A stretch of 64,000 nt of DNA from Sphingobacterium humi (GTDB taxonomy: Bacteria > Bacteroidota > Bacteroidia > Sphingobacteriales > Sphingobacteriaceae): NCBI RefSeq assembly GCF_009768885.1, contig NZ_WSQA01000010.1, positions 111,068 through 175,067 on the forward strand. The letters are read 5' to 3'. Shown here in pieces: positions 9,421 to 17,449 of the stretch. Positions within the stretch are counted from its first letter, which is position 1; each line of letters starts with the position of its first letter. The translations under genes were made by a program, and so were the position numbers. The notes beneath the pieces are model-generated. The model was not told the DNA's origin, did no database searches, and worked only from the letters and a program-made list of their open reading frames with translations.

Positions 9421-9437
9421 AACCTGCCCATCAGGTT
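9421..9437 (+). promoter_or_regulatory. Leader hairpin before the PCMD gene
   Basis: AACCTG-CCCAT-CAGGTT is a perfect 6-bp stem with a 5-nt loop, located at the very 5' end of the predicted transcript. It could protect the mRNA end or modulate translation. It is too short to be sure. Confidence 0.35.
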
Positions 9438-9468
9438 ATGGGAATACACTTTACGAAATATATTTATC

Positions 9469-10599
9469 ATGAACTACAAAAAACTCTGGCTTATCCCCTT
9501 GGGGATTGTACTTTTCTTGGCCAGCTGTATCAAAGACGAAGCAAGAAACATGGAAGCGGATATTACTTCCGTTGAAATTGCTGAAGAATTAATTAACGCG
9601 AAGCCGATTATCAATAACCGCAATGTGGTTATCTACATCAAACCGGGAGCCATGGATATCACGCATTTTCCATTGGAATTTAGCTTAACACCCGGTGCTA
9701 CCGTAAGTCCGGCCTCTGGATCTGAGCAAGACTTTTCTGAGCCGGTGGTATACGAAGTTACCTCCGAAGATGGCCAGTTTAAAAAAGAATACAGCGTATC
9801 CTTAATTGAAGCTTCTGTTCCGGAAGATTTTAATTTCGAATTATATGATTTTGATACCAAGAAAAACTGGGTTTACTTCTATGAGGAAGTTGTGGGAGTG
9901 AAACAAAACCTATGGGCTTCTGGTAATGCGGGGTTTGCATTTACCGCAGGGTTGAATCCAGCAAGTACAAAATACCCTACTCAAGTTACCGAGGATCCAC
10001 AATATGTTCATGAAGGCAAGTCTGCCGCTTATATGGAAACCAAATCTACAGGAGCTTTTGGGGCGATGTTTAAGATGCCTATTGCAGCAGGGAACCTCTT
10101 TGTGGGGTCGATGAATGTGGATAACATCCTGAGCCCGGAAACCCGTTTCGGACTTCCTTTCAACAAGATTCCAGCAACCCTAGAAGGATACTACCGCTAT
10201 ATTCCTGGTGAAAAGATTATCGATAAGGATGGAAAAGTAGTGCCGGGAATCGATGAGTGCGATATCTACGCTGTATTCTACGACAGAATAGCCTTATGGA
10301 AAGAAACTTGGGAAGATCCAACGCAACCCGACCGTACCTGGTTGAATAATGATGATATTTTAACCAGCCCGCATATTGTGGCTATTGCGCAGCTGGCCGA
10401 AGGAAAGGCGACAGCAGGATCCGAATTTGTGAAGTTCAGCATTCCTTTTGAAATGAAAAAGCAAGTGTTGCGAAGCGATGTAGATGCGTTTAAATACAAT
10501 ATTGCCATTGTGTTTTCTTCGAGTAAGAATGGTGCTATTTTCCAAGGTGCCGTGGGTAGTAAATTGATTGTGGACCAAGTAAAAGTAACAGTAAAATAA
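9469..10599 (+). CDS. PCMD domain-containing outer-surface lipoprotein
   Basis: A lipoprotein of 376 residues. The signal ends in the lipobox LASC (Cys near residue 21). An N-terminal Ig-like/cadherin-type region (about 30-120) matches the pattern preceding PCMD (putative carbohydrate metabolism) domains; the C-terminal domain contains YDFDTKKNWVYF and repeated beta-rich segments. PCMD proteins are mostly Bacteroidota surface lipoproteins near beta-barrel partners. The start at 9469 is preferred because it begins at the lipoprotein signal and lies after the promoter. The stop TAA shares its last A with the ATG of the next gene, so the two are translationally coupled. Confidence 0.82.
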   Translation: MNYKKLWLIPLGIVLFLASCIKDEARNMEADITSVEIAEELINAKPIINNRNVVIYIKPGAMDITHFPLEFSLTPGATVSPASGSEQDFSEPVVYEVTSEDGQFKKEYSVSLIEASVPEDFNFELYDFDTKKNWVYFYEEVVGVKQNLWASGNAGFAFTAGLNPASTKYPTQVTEDPQYVHEGKSAAYMETKSTGAFGAMFKMPIAAGNLFVGSMNVDNILSPETRFGLPFNKIPATLEGYYRYIPGEKIIDKDGKVVPGIDECDIYAVFYDRIALWKETWEDPTQPDRTWLNNDDILTSPHIVAIAQLAEGKATAGSEFVKFSIPFEMKKQVLRSDVDAFKYNIAIVFSSSKNGAIFQGAVGSKLIVDQVKVTVK

Positions 10600-11363
10600 T
10601 GAAGTTTTCTTTAAAACATATCATAGCAAGCGTGTGCTGCCTAGGCGGTTTATTCCTTGCGCAACAGGTAAATGCCCAAACACAAGTACCAAAAACCTGG
10701 CACGTGGAAATTGAAGCGGGTACCAAGATTGGTGGTGCTTCGCCATTGAGCTTACCGGTGGAAATCCGTGAAATTAAAAGCTTCCGTCCGGCAATGCCTT
10801 TTTTCGCAGGTATTAAAGCGAACTATGCCATTGATCAACGTTGGGGCGTACGTACCGGTTTAGTATTCGATGGTAAAGGCATGAAGACCGAAGCCAATGT
10901 GAAGGGGTATAAAACCACCTTTAATGCGGCGGAAGATCCGACACAGAATGTACAAGGCTATTATTACGGTGATATCTCGACTAATGTAGAAAACCTCTAC
11001 CTAACCGTTCCTATTCAAGCGACCTACGAGTTGTCAGAACGTTGGAATGTACAGGCCGGAACCTATGTTTCCTTCGCTGTAATGAAGCGTTTCTATGGTG
11101 AAGCCATCAAAGGCTATATGCGTGATGAAGATCCTACTGGCGACCGCGTTGGTATAGAGAATGCTGCTTACGACTTTAGAGGTAGTGTTCGTAATATTGA
11201 CGTGGGCATGAGTGTAGGTGGAAAGTATCGCTTTGCCAAGCGCTATTTTGCTTTAGCACAGTTTGATTACGGCTTCAATAATATTATGAAAACGGGCTTT
11301 GAAAGCATCAGCTTCAACTTGCATAACATCTATATGAATGTAGGTCTAGGTATGCGCTTGTAA
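10599..11363 (+). CDS. Outer membrane beta-barrel protein (PorT-like)
   Basis: A protein of 254 residues with a signal peptide ending VNAQ (about residue 26). The mature part is a chain of alternating beta segments such as WHVEIEAGTKIGG, RWGVRTGLVFDGKGMK, LYLTVPIQATYEL and IYMNVGLGMRL. The C-terminal strand pattern is typical of small 8-stranded barrels annotated as PorT or OmpA-like outer membrane proteins in Bacteroidota. It overlaps the PCMD lipoprotein gene by one base, so the two probably act as a surface pair. Ligand unknown. Confidence 0.78.
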   Translation: MKFSLKHIIASVCCLGGLFLAQQVNAQTQVPKTWHVEIEAGTKIGGASPLSLPVEIREIKSFRPAMPFFAGIKANYAIDQRWGVRTGLVFDGKGMKTEANVKGYKTTFNAAEDPTQNVQGYYYGDISTNVENLYLTVPIQATYELSERWNVQAGTYVSFAVMKRFYGEAIKGYMRDEDPTGDRVGIENAAYDFRGSVRNIDVGMSVGGKYRFAKRYFALAQFDYGFNNIMKTGFESISFNLHNIYMNVGLGMRL

Positions 11364-11397
11364 TAGCTTATGCTTAAAAAATAAATACACAAAAAAA

Positions 11398-11426
11398 CCG
11401 CGTCCTGATTCAGGATGCGGTTTTTT
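11398..11426. terminator. Bidirectional intrinsic terminator
   Basis: CCGCGTCCTGA and TCAGGATGCGG form an 11-bp stem with one G-T pair and a one-base loop. A seven-A run precedes it and six T follow. It separates the convergent beta-barrel and 2OG-oxygenase genes. Confidence 0.85.
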
Positions 11427-11445
11427 ATTTCAATGCAAGTTGAAA

Positions 11446-12408
11446 TTACATTTTCAAGCCGATTTCTCTCAATCGTTCATCAAGATATTGTCCGGCTGTA
11501 TAATCTTCATATACTTTTGGGTGGTTTTCATCAATACAAGAGTCTAGGCTTGCCAGGCTCATGCTTGCTTTCGGGTGCAAGAAGAATGGCACTGAAAAAC
11601 GTGATGTCCCCATTAACTCGCGCGGTGGATTAACCACACGGTGCGTAGTCGATTTCAATTTATTGTTGGTCAAACGTTGCAGCATATCCCCAACATTTAC
11701 CACCACATCTTTACCTTTAGCTTTAATCGGAAACCATTCGCCGTCTTTGGTGAATACTTCCAATCCATCGGCACTCGCGCCAATCAATAGGGTAATTAAA
11801 TTGATGTCCTCGTGTGCTCCCGCGCGTACGGCATCAGGTGATATAGCATCCGGATTCTCAATAGGGAAGTAGTGGATGGCACGAAGAATCGAATTTCCGT
11901 TGATCACATATTGTTCGAAATAGTCTTCCGGTAATTCTAAGTAGGTGGCAATTGCTTTCAACAAGTTACGGCCTGCATCTTCCAGTTTTTTGTAAATCTC
12001 AGCAGTCGTAGTATTGAAAGCAGGTAATTCCGCTACTTCAGGATTGTCTGGAAAATCCATTTTAGAATATTCCTCACCAACGATGGTTTGCCCACGCTGC
12101 CAGAATTCCTTCAAATCTGGTGTGGTAGAATCTTTTGCTTTTTCACGTCCTTTTGCGGTATAACCACGTTGGCCAGCAAGCTCCGGGAATTCATATTTAC
12201 GTTTGATATCTTCCGGAAGGCCGAAGAACTGTTTTACATTATCGTATAAGCTATCGATTAGCTCATCGGATAAGCCATGGTTGGCGATGGTAACAAAGCC
12301 TGTTTCATTGAAGGCTGTACCGATATCATGCACAAACTGAGCGCGTTGTTCCGGGCTCCCTTGCGTATAGTGCGTTAAATCTAATCGTGGGATGTTTACT
12401 AATGCCAT
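11446..12408 (-). CDS. 2-oxoglutarate/Fe(II) oxygenase of the isopenicillin N synthase-like family
   Basis: A cytoplasmic protein of 320 residues. The N-terminal DIOX_N domain includes FNETGFVTIANHGL (about 34-47). The Fe(II)-binding facial triad is visible as His199 and Asp201 in AGAHEDINLITLL and His256 in STTHRVVNPP; the RFSVPFF segment supplies the 2-oxoglutarate-binding Arg and Ser. Such proteins are common in bacteria as general 2OG oxygenases without assigned substrates, and antibiotic synthesis is not implied. A TAACTTTG promoter element lies 18 bases upstream. Confidence 0.9.
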   Translation of the reverse strand: MALVNIPRLDLTHYTQGSPEQRAQFVHDIGTAFNETGFVTIANHGLSDELIDSLYDNVKQFFGLPEDIKRKYEFPELAGQRGYTAKGREKAKDSTTPDLKEFWQRGQTIVGEEYSKMDFPDNPEVAELPAFNTTTAEIYKKLEDAGRNLLKAIATYLELPEDYFEQYVINGNSILRAIHYFPIENPDAISPDAVRAGAHEDINLITLLIGASADGLEVFTKDGEWFPIKAKGKDVVVNVGDMLQRLTNNKLKSTTHRVVNPPRELMGTSRFSVPFFLHPKASMSLASLDSCIDENHPKVYEDYTAGQYLDERLREIGLKM

Positions 12409-12425
12409 GTTTAATGATTTGTGTA

Positions 12426-12433
12426 CAAAGTTA
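12426..12433 (-). promoter_or_regulatory. Promoter -7 element (TAACTTTG) for the 2OG oxygenase
   Basis: Minus strand TAACTTTG lies 17 bases before the ATG at 12408, giving a predicted leader of about a dozen bases. No convincing -33 motif was seen. Confidence 0.5.
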
Positions 12434-12611
12434 AGCGAATAAAACCCGTAAATGCAGCATCGTTGTTTATAACCTCGGAATTATATGCGTTAAGTTTTTG
12501 GTAATCAGTATTTAAAAGTTTTCCACAATTCTAAAACAAACGGCTGATTCCGCGATTATGCGAATAATTAATCCATCTACGTCAAAGATTTATTAAAATA
12601 TCATAAAAGAG

Positions 12612-12642
12612 TTGGTTTTTTAAAATGTAAGCGTTAAATTTG
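12612..12642 (+). promoter_or_regulatory. Promoter of the marR-fad operon
   Basis: TTG at 12612-12614 and TAAATTTG at 12635-12642 are 20 bases apart and match both Bacteroidota promoter elements. The palindrome at 12643-12656 begins immediately after, across the expected start site. Confidence 0.6.
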
Positions 12643-12656
12643 TTATGCTTGCATAA
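12643..12656 (+). promoter_or_regulatory. Candidate MarR operator (TTATGC-TT-GCATAA)
   Basis: A perfect inverted repeat with 6-bp arms and a 2-bp centre directly abuts the -7 element and covers the likely transcription start. MarR proteins bind short palindromes of this size, so autoregulation of the operon by the next gene is a natural inference. Confidence 0.5.
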
Positions 12657-12681
12657 TAAATATCAACGTAGCGTCCCAAAT

Positions 12682-13128
12682 ATGAGCCAAGAGAACACCA
12701 TCGATTATTTTTTAAAGACTGCCTGGCAGACGGTAGCGAATAAGTATAATGTAATTGCATCGCAACATGGTTTTACACAGGCTGCTGGTTATATTTTAAT
12801 TAATATACATCGGGAAGGTACGCCTGTTTCACAGATCGCCAATTCTACCGGGGTAAAGACGACTTCATTATCCAGGGTGTTGAATAACCTGGAAAGCTTA
12901 GGATTCATCTACCGGGAAACCAGTGAAACGGATAAGCGCTCGGTAAAGGTATACTTGACGGAACTGGGAAAAGAAAAGCGCAAGGTGGCGAAAGATGTTG
13001 TGCGGGAATTCAATGACTTCCTGAATGGTTCTTTCTCCGAAAAAGAGCGCGCGAATTTGATAAAAGTATTGAGCAAGATAAATGAGTTAGCTGCGAACTA
13101 TGCTCCGCAGGTGAAAATTGAGCAATAA
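12682..13128 (+). CDS. MarR family transcriptional regulator, probable regulator of the fad operon
   Basis: A winged-helix dimeric repressor of 148 residues. The recognition region is GTPVSQIANSTGVKTTSLSR (about 53-72), followed by LNNLESLGFIYRETSETDKR, the wing with the characteristic DxR motif. The start at 12682 is chosen because a TTG start at 12640 would overlap the promoter. It lies 21 bp before fadN on the same strand, so it most likely controls its own operon in response to an acyl-CoA or fatty acid; the effector is inferred. Confidence 0.88.
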   Translation: MSQENTIDYFLKTAWQTVANKYNVIASQHGFTQAAGYILINIHREGTPVSQIANSTGVKTTSLSRVLNNLESLGFIYRETSETDKRSVKVYLTELGKEKRKVAKDVVREFNDFLNGSFSEKERANLIKVLSKINELAANYAPQVKIEQ

Positions 13129-13149
13129 ACCCTAAAGAAATTATAAGAT

Positions 13150-15576
13150 ATGAATAGAAATATTAAAAGAGTAGCTGTATTAGGATCCGGTGTGATGGGA
13201 TCACGAATTGCTTGCCACTTTGCTAATATCGGTGTTGAGGTTTTATTATTGGATATTGTACCCCGTGAGTTGTTGCCTGCAGAGGCAGCGAAGGGATTAA
13301 CTTTAGAAAGTCCCTTGGTGCGCAATCGCATTGTAAACCAATCTTTAGAAACGGCGGTTAAGTCGAATCCTGCACCTTTGTTCAGCAAATCTTTTGCAAA
13401 GCGTATTTCTACCGGAAATTTCGACGATGACATGTCCAAGATTGCTGATGCTGATTGGGTAATCGAAGTTGTTGTCGAGCGTTTAGACATTAAGAAGACG
13501 GTTTTTGAGCAGGTAGAGAAATTTCGCAAACCAGGAACTTTGATTACCTCGAATACCTCCGGTATTCCGATCCATTTGATGGAGGAAGGTCGTTCCGAAG
13601 ACTTTAAAGCACATTTCTGCGGTACCCACTTCTTCAACCCGCCACGTTATCTGCAATTATTGGAGATTATTCCTACGCCAGATACCAAGAAGGAAGTTGT
13701 TGACTTCCTGATGGAGTTTGGCGATAAGATGCTAGGCAAAACTGTGGTTTTATGTAAAGATACACCGGCCTTTATCGGCAACCGTATTGGGGTCTACTCC
13801 ATGCTAGCTTTAACACATTTGGTAGAGAAAATGGACCTAACGGTAGAAGAGGTGGATAAATACACAGGTCCGGCGATGGGGCACCCCAAATCTGCGACTT
13901 TCCGTACAGCCGATGTGGTTGGCTTGGATACCTTAGTGAATGTGGCCAACGGATTAGCGCAGAATGCGCCAGACGATGAGGCTAAGGGTGTTTTCCAATT
14001 GCCAGGTTTTATTACCAAAATGGTAGAGAACAAATGGCTAGGCGAGAAAACCAAAAAAGGATTCTATGAAAAGGTAAAAGATGCCAATGGCAATTCGGAG
14101 ATACTTTCCTTAAACCTGAAGACTTTTGAATACGGAACACAGCAGAAGGTGAAGTCTGCTACTTTGGAAGCCACCAAAGCCGTAGAAGATATCCGTAAGC
14201 GCATGAAAGTTTACGAGCAGGGAACTGATAAAGCTGCGGAGTTATTCCGTGCGATGCATTACCCTTTGTTCGAATATGTTTCCAAACGCGTTCCTGAGAT
14301 TACCGATGATTTCTTCCGTATCGATGACGCCATGCGTGCCGGATTCGGATGGGAAATCGGACCTTTTGAAGTGTGGGATGCCCTTGGTGTTCGGGAAACG
14401 ATTGAAAAAATTAAAAAAGAAGAAAAAAGACTGCCGGGTCAGGATGGCGAAGTGGCTCAATGGGTACACGATATGCTTGCTGCCGGTTGCGAATCCTTCT
14501 ATAAAGTAGAAAATGGCGTACGCCAATACTACGATATTGCATCAAAATCTTATAAAGCAATTCCTGGAACGGAAGATCTGATTGTATTAGACCATATCCG
14601 TGACAGTAAAACAGTTTGGAAAAACTCTGGCGTGTCTATTATCGACCTAGGTGATGGCATCCTAAATTGTGAGTTCCATACAAAAATGAATACCATTGGT
14701 GGCGATGTCATTCAAGGTATCAATAAAGCTATCGACCTCGCGGAAAAAGAATACCGCGGATTGGTCATCTCCAACGACGGGAAGAACTTCTCTGCCGGTG
14801 CTAATATCGGCATGATCTTCATGATGGCGGTAGAGCAAGATTTTGATGAATTGAATATGGCTGTTCGCATGTTCCAGAATACAGCGATGCGCATCCGTTA
14901 CTCCGCCATTCCGGTGGTAGTGGCTCCTTTCCAATTGACTTTGGGCGGAGGCTGTGAGTTCTCGATGCATGCTGATTTTGTACAGGCACATGCCGAAACC
15001 TATATGGGTCTTGTGGAGTTTGGCGTTGGTGTTATTCCGGGTGGTGGGGGCTCTAAAGAGTTTGCCCTTCGTGCATCCGATGAATACAAAGACGATCAAA
15101 TTACGCAGAATACACTGAAAGATCGCTTCCTAACCATTGGTCAGGCCAAAGTATCTACTTCAGCGGTGGAAGCCTTTGAATTGGGCTACCTGCAAAAAGG
15201 AAAATACGCCATCACGATGAACCGCGCGCGCCTCCTTGCCGACGCTAAAGCCAAGGCTATCGAGCTTGCGGATGCCGGATATATCCAACCAGCAGCGCGT
15301 AACGACATCAAGGTGTTAGGAAACCAAGGCTTAGGGATCGTTTATGTCGGAGCATCCTCCATGCGTGCCGGAAACTATATCTCCGATCACGACAAGAAGA
15401 TCTCCGAAAAACTAGGCTGGGTGATGTGTGGCGGCAATTTATCTGCCCCTACCGAGGTCTCCGAGCAATATCTCCTTGACCTGGAACGCAAAGCCTTCTT
15501 AGAACTTTGTGCCGAGCGCAAAACCCTCGAAAGAATCCAGCATATGCTGACGAAAGGGAAGGCGTTGCGGAATTAG
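13150..15576 (+). CDS. fadN: 3-hydroxyacyl-CoA dehydrogenase/enoyl-CoA hydratase, FadN type
   Basis: A bifunctional beta-oxidation enzyme of 808 residues. The NAD-binding Rossmann domain comes first (VLGSGVMGSRIACHFA, residues about 10-25), then the dehydrogenase catalytic segment GTHFFNPPRYLQLLE (His near 160) and a C-terminal dehydrogenase domain. A crotonase domain fills the end, with GKNFSAGANIGM near 545, GGGCEFSMHAD near 602 and GVGVIPGGGGSKEF near 627. This order is that of Bacillus FadN, the reverse of E. coli FadB/FadJ. It is followed by fadA and fadE, as in fadNAE operons, but with a four-helix-bundle gene in between. Confidence 0.93.
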   Translation: MNRNIKRVAVLGSGVMGSRIACHFANIGVEVLLLDIVPRELLPAEAAKGLTLESPLVRNRIVNQSLETAVKSNPAPLFSKSFAKRISTGNFDDDMSKIADADWVIEVVVERLDIKKTVFEQVEKFRKPGTLITSNTSGIPIHLMEEGRSEDFKAHFCGTHFFNPPRYLQLLEIIPTPDTKKEVVDFLMEFGDKMLGKTVVLCKDTPAFIGNRIGVYSMLALTHLVEKMDLTVEEVDKYTGPAMGHPKSATFRTADVVGLDTLVNVANGLAQNAPDDEAKGVFQLPGFITKMVENKWLGEKTKKGFYEKVKDANGNSEILSLNLKTFEYGTQQKVKSATLEATKAVEDIRKRMKVYEQGTDKAAELFRAMHYPLFEYVSKRVPEITDDFFRIDDAMRAGFGWEIGPFEVWDALGVRETIEKIKKEEKRLPGQDGEVAQWVHDMLAAGCESFYKVENGVRQYYDIASKSYKAIPGTEDLIVLDHIRDSKTVWKNSGVSIIDLGDGILNCEFHTKMNTIGGDVIQGINKAIDLAEKEYRGLVISNDGKNFSAGANIGMIFMMAVEQDFDELNMAVRMFQNTAMRIRYSAIPVVVAPFQLTLGGGCEFSMHADFVQAHAETYMGLVEFGVGVIPGGGGSKEFALRASDEYKDDQITQNTLKDRFLTIGQAKVSTSAVEAFELGYLQKGKYAITMNRARLLADAKAKAIELADAGYIQPAARNDIKVLGNQGLGIVYVGASSMRAGNYISDHDKKISEKLGWVMCGGNLSAPTEVSEQYLLDLERKAFLELCAERKTLERIQHMLTKGKALRN

Positions 15577-15591
15577 ACTGGAGAGGTGAGA

Positions 15592-15628
15592 TTTAGTATA
15601 TAGTAGTTAGTATTTAGTAGTTAGAGCC
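15592..15628 (+). repeat. Left terminal repeat of the four-helix-bundle unit
   Basis: The sequence starts TTTAGTATATAGTAGTTAG and ends TTAGAGCC. Its reverse complement resembles 16203-16238 (four mismatches and one gap over 37 positions). A similar copy in the same orientation lies at 63172-63206. Confidence 0.6.
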
Positions 15629-15632
15629 CTGC

Positions 15633-15711
15633 TAGTGTGCATGGAAATAAAAAACGACTAAGTTTTTAGCGATAAAAAGTAAACTATCCTTAATAAAAAC
15701 TTAGCACACTA
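15633..15711 (+). repeat. Nested inverted repeat (long hairpin) inside the unit
   Basis: An outer arm TAGTGTGC (15633-15640) pairs with GCACACTA (15704-15711). An inner arm CTAAGTTTTTA (15658-15668) pairs with TAAAAACTTAG (15694-15704) around a 25-nt loop, with a 17-nt bulge on the left side. All arms are perfect. In the fad mRNA this would fold into a long irregular stem. Confidence 0.6.
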
Positions 15712-15775
15712 CATTCCAAAAGGTTATACAGTAATTTATATGTTGCCTTGGTCATAACAAAGCTAGATGAATCGA

Positions 15776-15798
15776 AATACTAATTACTAAATACTAAC
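15776..15798 (-). repeat. Inner copy of the TAGTATTTAGTA repeat, directly before the four-helix-bundle gene
   Basis: AATACTAATTACTAAATACT begins 26 bases before the ATG at 15802. It is oriented like the right end, so the gene is bracketed by two direct copies as well as by the outer inverted pair. Confidence 0.5.
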
Positions 15799-15801
15799 AA
15801 C

Positions 15802-16161
15802 ATGCATGAGTACAAAAAGTTGATCGTATGGCAAAAGGCAATTGAGTTTGTATCTGATATTTATAAGTTAACTGGAGCTTTTCCAAAGGAGGAAAAGTTT
15901 AATCTTACAAGTCAGATTCAACGGGCAGCAGTTTCTATCCCTTCAAATATTGCCGAGGGTGCAGGACGAAATTCAAACAAAGACTTCGTTAAATTTTTAG
16001 CCATTGCCCATGCATCAATCTATGAAGTAGAAACACAGTTAATTATATCAAGAAATTTAGAATATTTAGCAGAACAAGACCTTCGTTTGATGATTATTAA
16101 ATTAGATGAACTCCAAAAAATGAATTTCGGGCTTCAGAAAAAATTAAAAGCTAAGGGATAA
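15802..16161 (+). CDS. Four-helix-bundle protein (S23/IVS-type, Avd-like fold)
   Basis: A protein of 119 residues that shows the family signature closely: YKKLIVWQKAIEFVSDIY at the start, FPKEEKFNLTSQIQRAAVSI then PSNIAEGAGRN (about 50-60) and FVKFLAIAHASIYEVETQL. Related proteins are encoded in intervening sequences of 23S rRNA genes and as the Avd accessory protein of diversity-generating retroelements; the isolated genomic copies have no settled function. It splits the fadN-fadA pair and has no relation to lipid metabolism. No reverse transcriptase is nearby, so it is not part of a retroelement here. Confidence 0.88.
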   Translation: MHEYKKLIVWQKAIEFVSDIYKLTGAFPKEEKFNLTSQIQRAAVSIPSNIAEGAGRNSNKDFVKFLAIAHASIYEVETQLIISRNLEYLAEQDLRLMIIKLDELQKMNFGLQKKLKAKG

Positions 16162-16202
16162 TCTAAATATCCTCCTTACAGAAAATAATACTAGAAAATA
16201 AA

Positions 16203-16238
16203 GGTCTAACTACTAAATACTCAATACTAAATACTGAA
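16203..16238 (-). repeat. Right terminal repeat of the four-helix-bundle unit
   Basis: GGTCTAACTACTAAATACTC opens the copy, which ends three bases before the fadA start codon. It is the inverted partner of 15592-15628. Confidence 0.6.
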
Positions 16239-16241
16239 AAT

Positions 16242-17414
16242 ATGGAAGCATATATTGTAGCAGGTTTTCGTACCGCCGTTGGAAAGGCCCCGAGAGGTGG
16301 ATTCCGTTTTATGCGGGCGGATGATTTGGCAGCCGATGTCATCAAGCATTTGGTGGCCTCTGTTCCAAGTTTAAATAAAGAAGAAATTGATGATGTCATC
16401 GTCGGTAATGCCATGCCGGAAGCCGAGCAGGGCCTCAATGTAGGTCGCTTGATTTCCCTAATGGGCTTGCAGACTGATAAAGTACCTGGGGTAACCGTGA
16501 ATCGCTATTGCGCGTCGGGATTGGAGACTATTGCTACGGCAGTAGCCAAAATCAAGTCGGGAATGGCCGATGTGATTATTGCAGGTGGAGTAGAGGTGAT
16601 GTCGGGTATGCCGTTCGGTGGCTGGAAGATCGTTCCAAACCCGGTGGTGGCTAAAGAAAACCCAGATTGGTACTGGGGGATGGGCTTAACAGCAGAAGCT
16701 GTGGCCAAAGACTTCAACGTTTCACGTGAAGATCAGGATGCCTTCTCCTTGAAATCACACCAGAAAGCTATAGCCGCAATTCAAAACGGTCACCTCAAAG
16801 ATGGTGTCGTGCCGATTACGGTTAAAGAAAACTACCTGAAAGATGGTAAAATGGCAACCAAGGAATATGTGGTAGATACCGATGAGGGCCCACGTGCTGA
16901 TACCACTTTGGAGGTCTTAGCGAAATTACGCCCTGTATTTGCTGCCGATGGTTGCGTAACGGCAGGTAACTCTTCCCAAACTTCCGATGGCGCAGCCTTT
17001 GTGTTGGTGATGTCGGAGAAGAAAATGAAAGAGTTGAACCTACAGCCTATTGCACGTTTGGTAAGCTATGCCGTTGCAGGCGTGCCACCACGCATTATGG
17101 GAATTGGCCCTATTGCTGCCATTCCAAAAGCCCTGGAGCAAGCCGGACTAAAAAAGGAAGATATCGACCTTATTGAGCTTAACGAAGCCTTTGCCTCCCA
17201 GTCTCTAGCGGTTATTCGCGAGTTGGGCTTAGACGAAGAAAAGGTGAATGTAAATGGCGGTGCCATTGCCCTGGGTCACCCGCTGGGTTGTACCGGAGCG
17301 AAGCTTACCGTGCAGGTGCTGAATGAATTGAAACGCCGCGGCAAGAAATACGGCATGGTCACCATGTGTGTGGGAACAGGCCAGGGTGCAGCTGGAATTT
17401 TTGAGTTACTATAA
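16242..17414 (+). CDS. fadA: Acetyl-CoA C-acyltransferase (3-ketoacyl-CoA thiolase)
   Basis: A protein of 390 residues catalysing thiolytic cleavage in the last step of beta-oxidation. The nucleophile is Cys90 in [15 protein letters not shown]. The catalytic base lies in [10 protein letters not shown] (His346) and the second cysteine is Cys376 in [13 protein letters not shown]. Length and motif spacing match type I degradative thiolases. It lies 35 bp before fadE; the space to fadN is filled by the putative mobile unit, so read-through across that unit is needed if the operon is to stay intact. Confidence 0.94.
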   Translation: MEAYIVAGFRTAVGKAPRGGFRFMRADDLAADVIKHLVASVPSLNKEEIDDVIVGNAMPEAEQGLNVGRLISLMGLQTDKVPGVTVNRYCASGLETIATAVAKIKSGMADVIIAGGVEVMSGMPFGGWKIVPNPVVAKENPDWYWGMGLTAEAVAKDFNVSREDQDAFSLKSHQKAIAAIQNGHLKDGVVPITVKENYLKDGKMATKEYVVDTDEGPRADTTLEVLAKLRPVFAADGCVTAGNSSQTSDGAAFVLVMSEKKMKELNLQPIARLVSYAVAGVPPRIMGIGPIAAIPKALEQAGLKKEDIDLIELNEAFASQSLAVIRELGLDEEKVNVNGGAIALGHPLGCTGAKLTVQVLNELKRRGKKYGMVTMCVGTGQGAAGIFELL

Positions 17415-17449
17415 TTAAATCACAATACAGGTTTTAAAAAAATACGACA

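Larger units (their letters stand above)
15592..16238 (+). mobile_element. Putative mobile unit carrying a four-helix-bundle gene, inserted between fadN and fadA
   Basis: The whole fadN-fadA gap is taken up by one structured unit: a 37-bp left end (15592-15628), a nested hairpin (15633-15711), an inner repeat copy (15776-15798), the four-helix-bundle gene, and a 36-bp right end (16203-16238) inverted relative to the left end. The ends match at about 32 of 37 positions. The left end starts 15 bases after the fadN stop and the right end stops 3 bases before the fadA ATG. No transposase is present, so movement would need help in trans. The mobile status is inference. Confidence 0.45.

Noticed and set aside
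9409..9468. Upstream in-frame extension of the PCMD lipoprotein
   Set aside because: It would include the promoter element and displace the lipoprotein signal from the N-terminus.
12640..12681. Upstream TTG start for MarR
   Set aside because: It overlaps the -7 element and candidate operator; the ATG at 12682 gives the normal MarR length.
13098..13637. 179-codon antisense frame inside fadN
   Set aside because: It is the complement of a clearly conserved Rossmann domain and shows no independent features.
15802..16161. Diversity-generating retroelement accessory protein (Avd)
   Set aside because: The fold is related but there is no reverse transcriptase, template repeat or variable target gene nearby.
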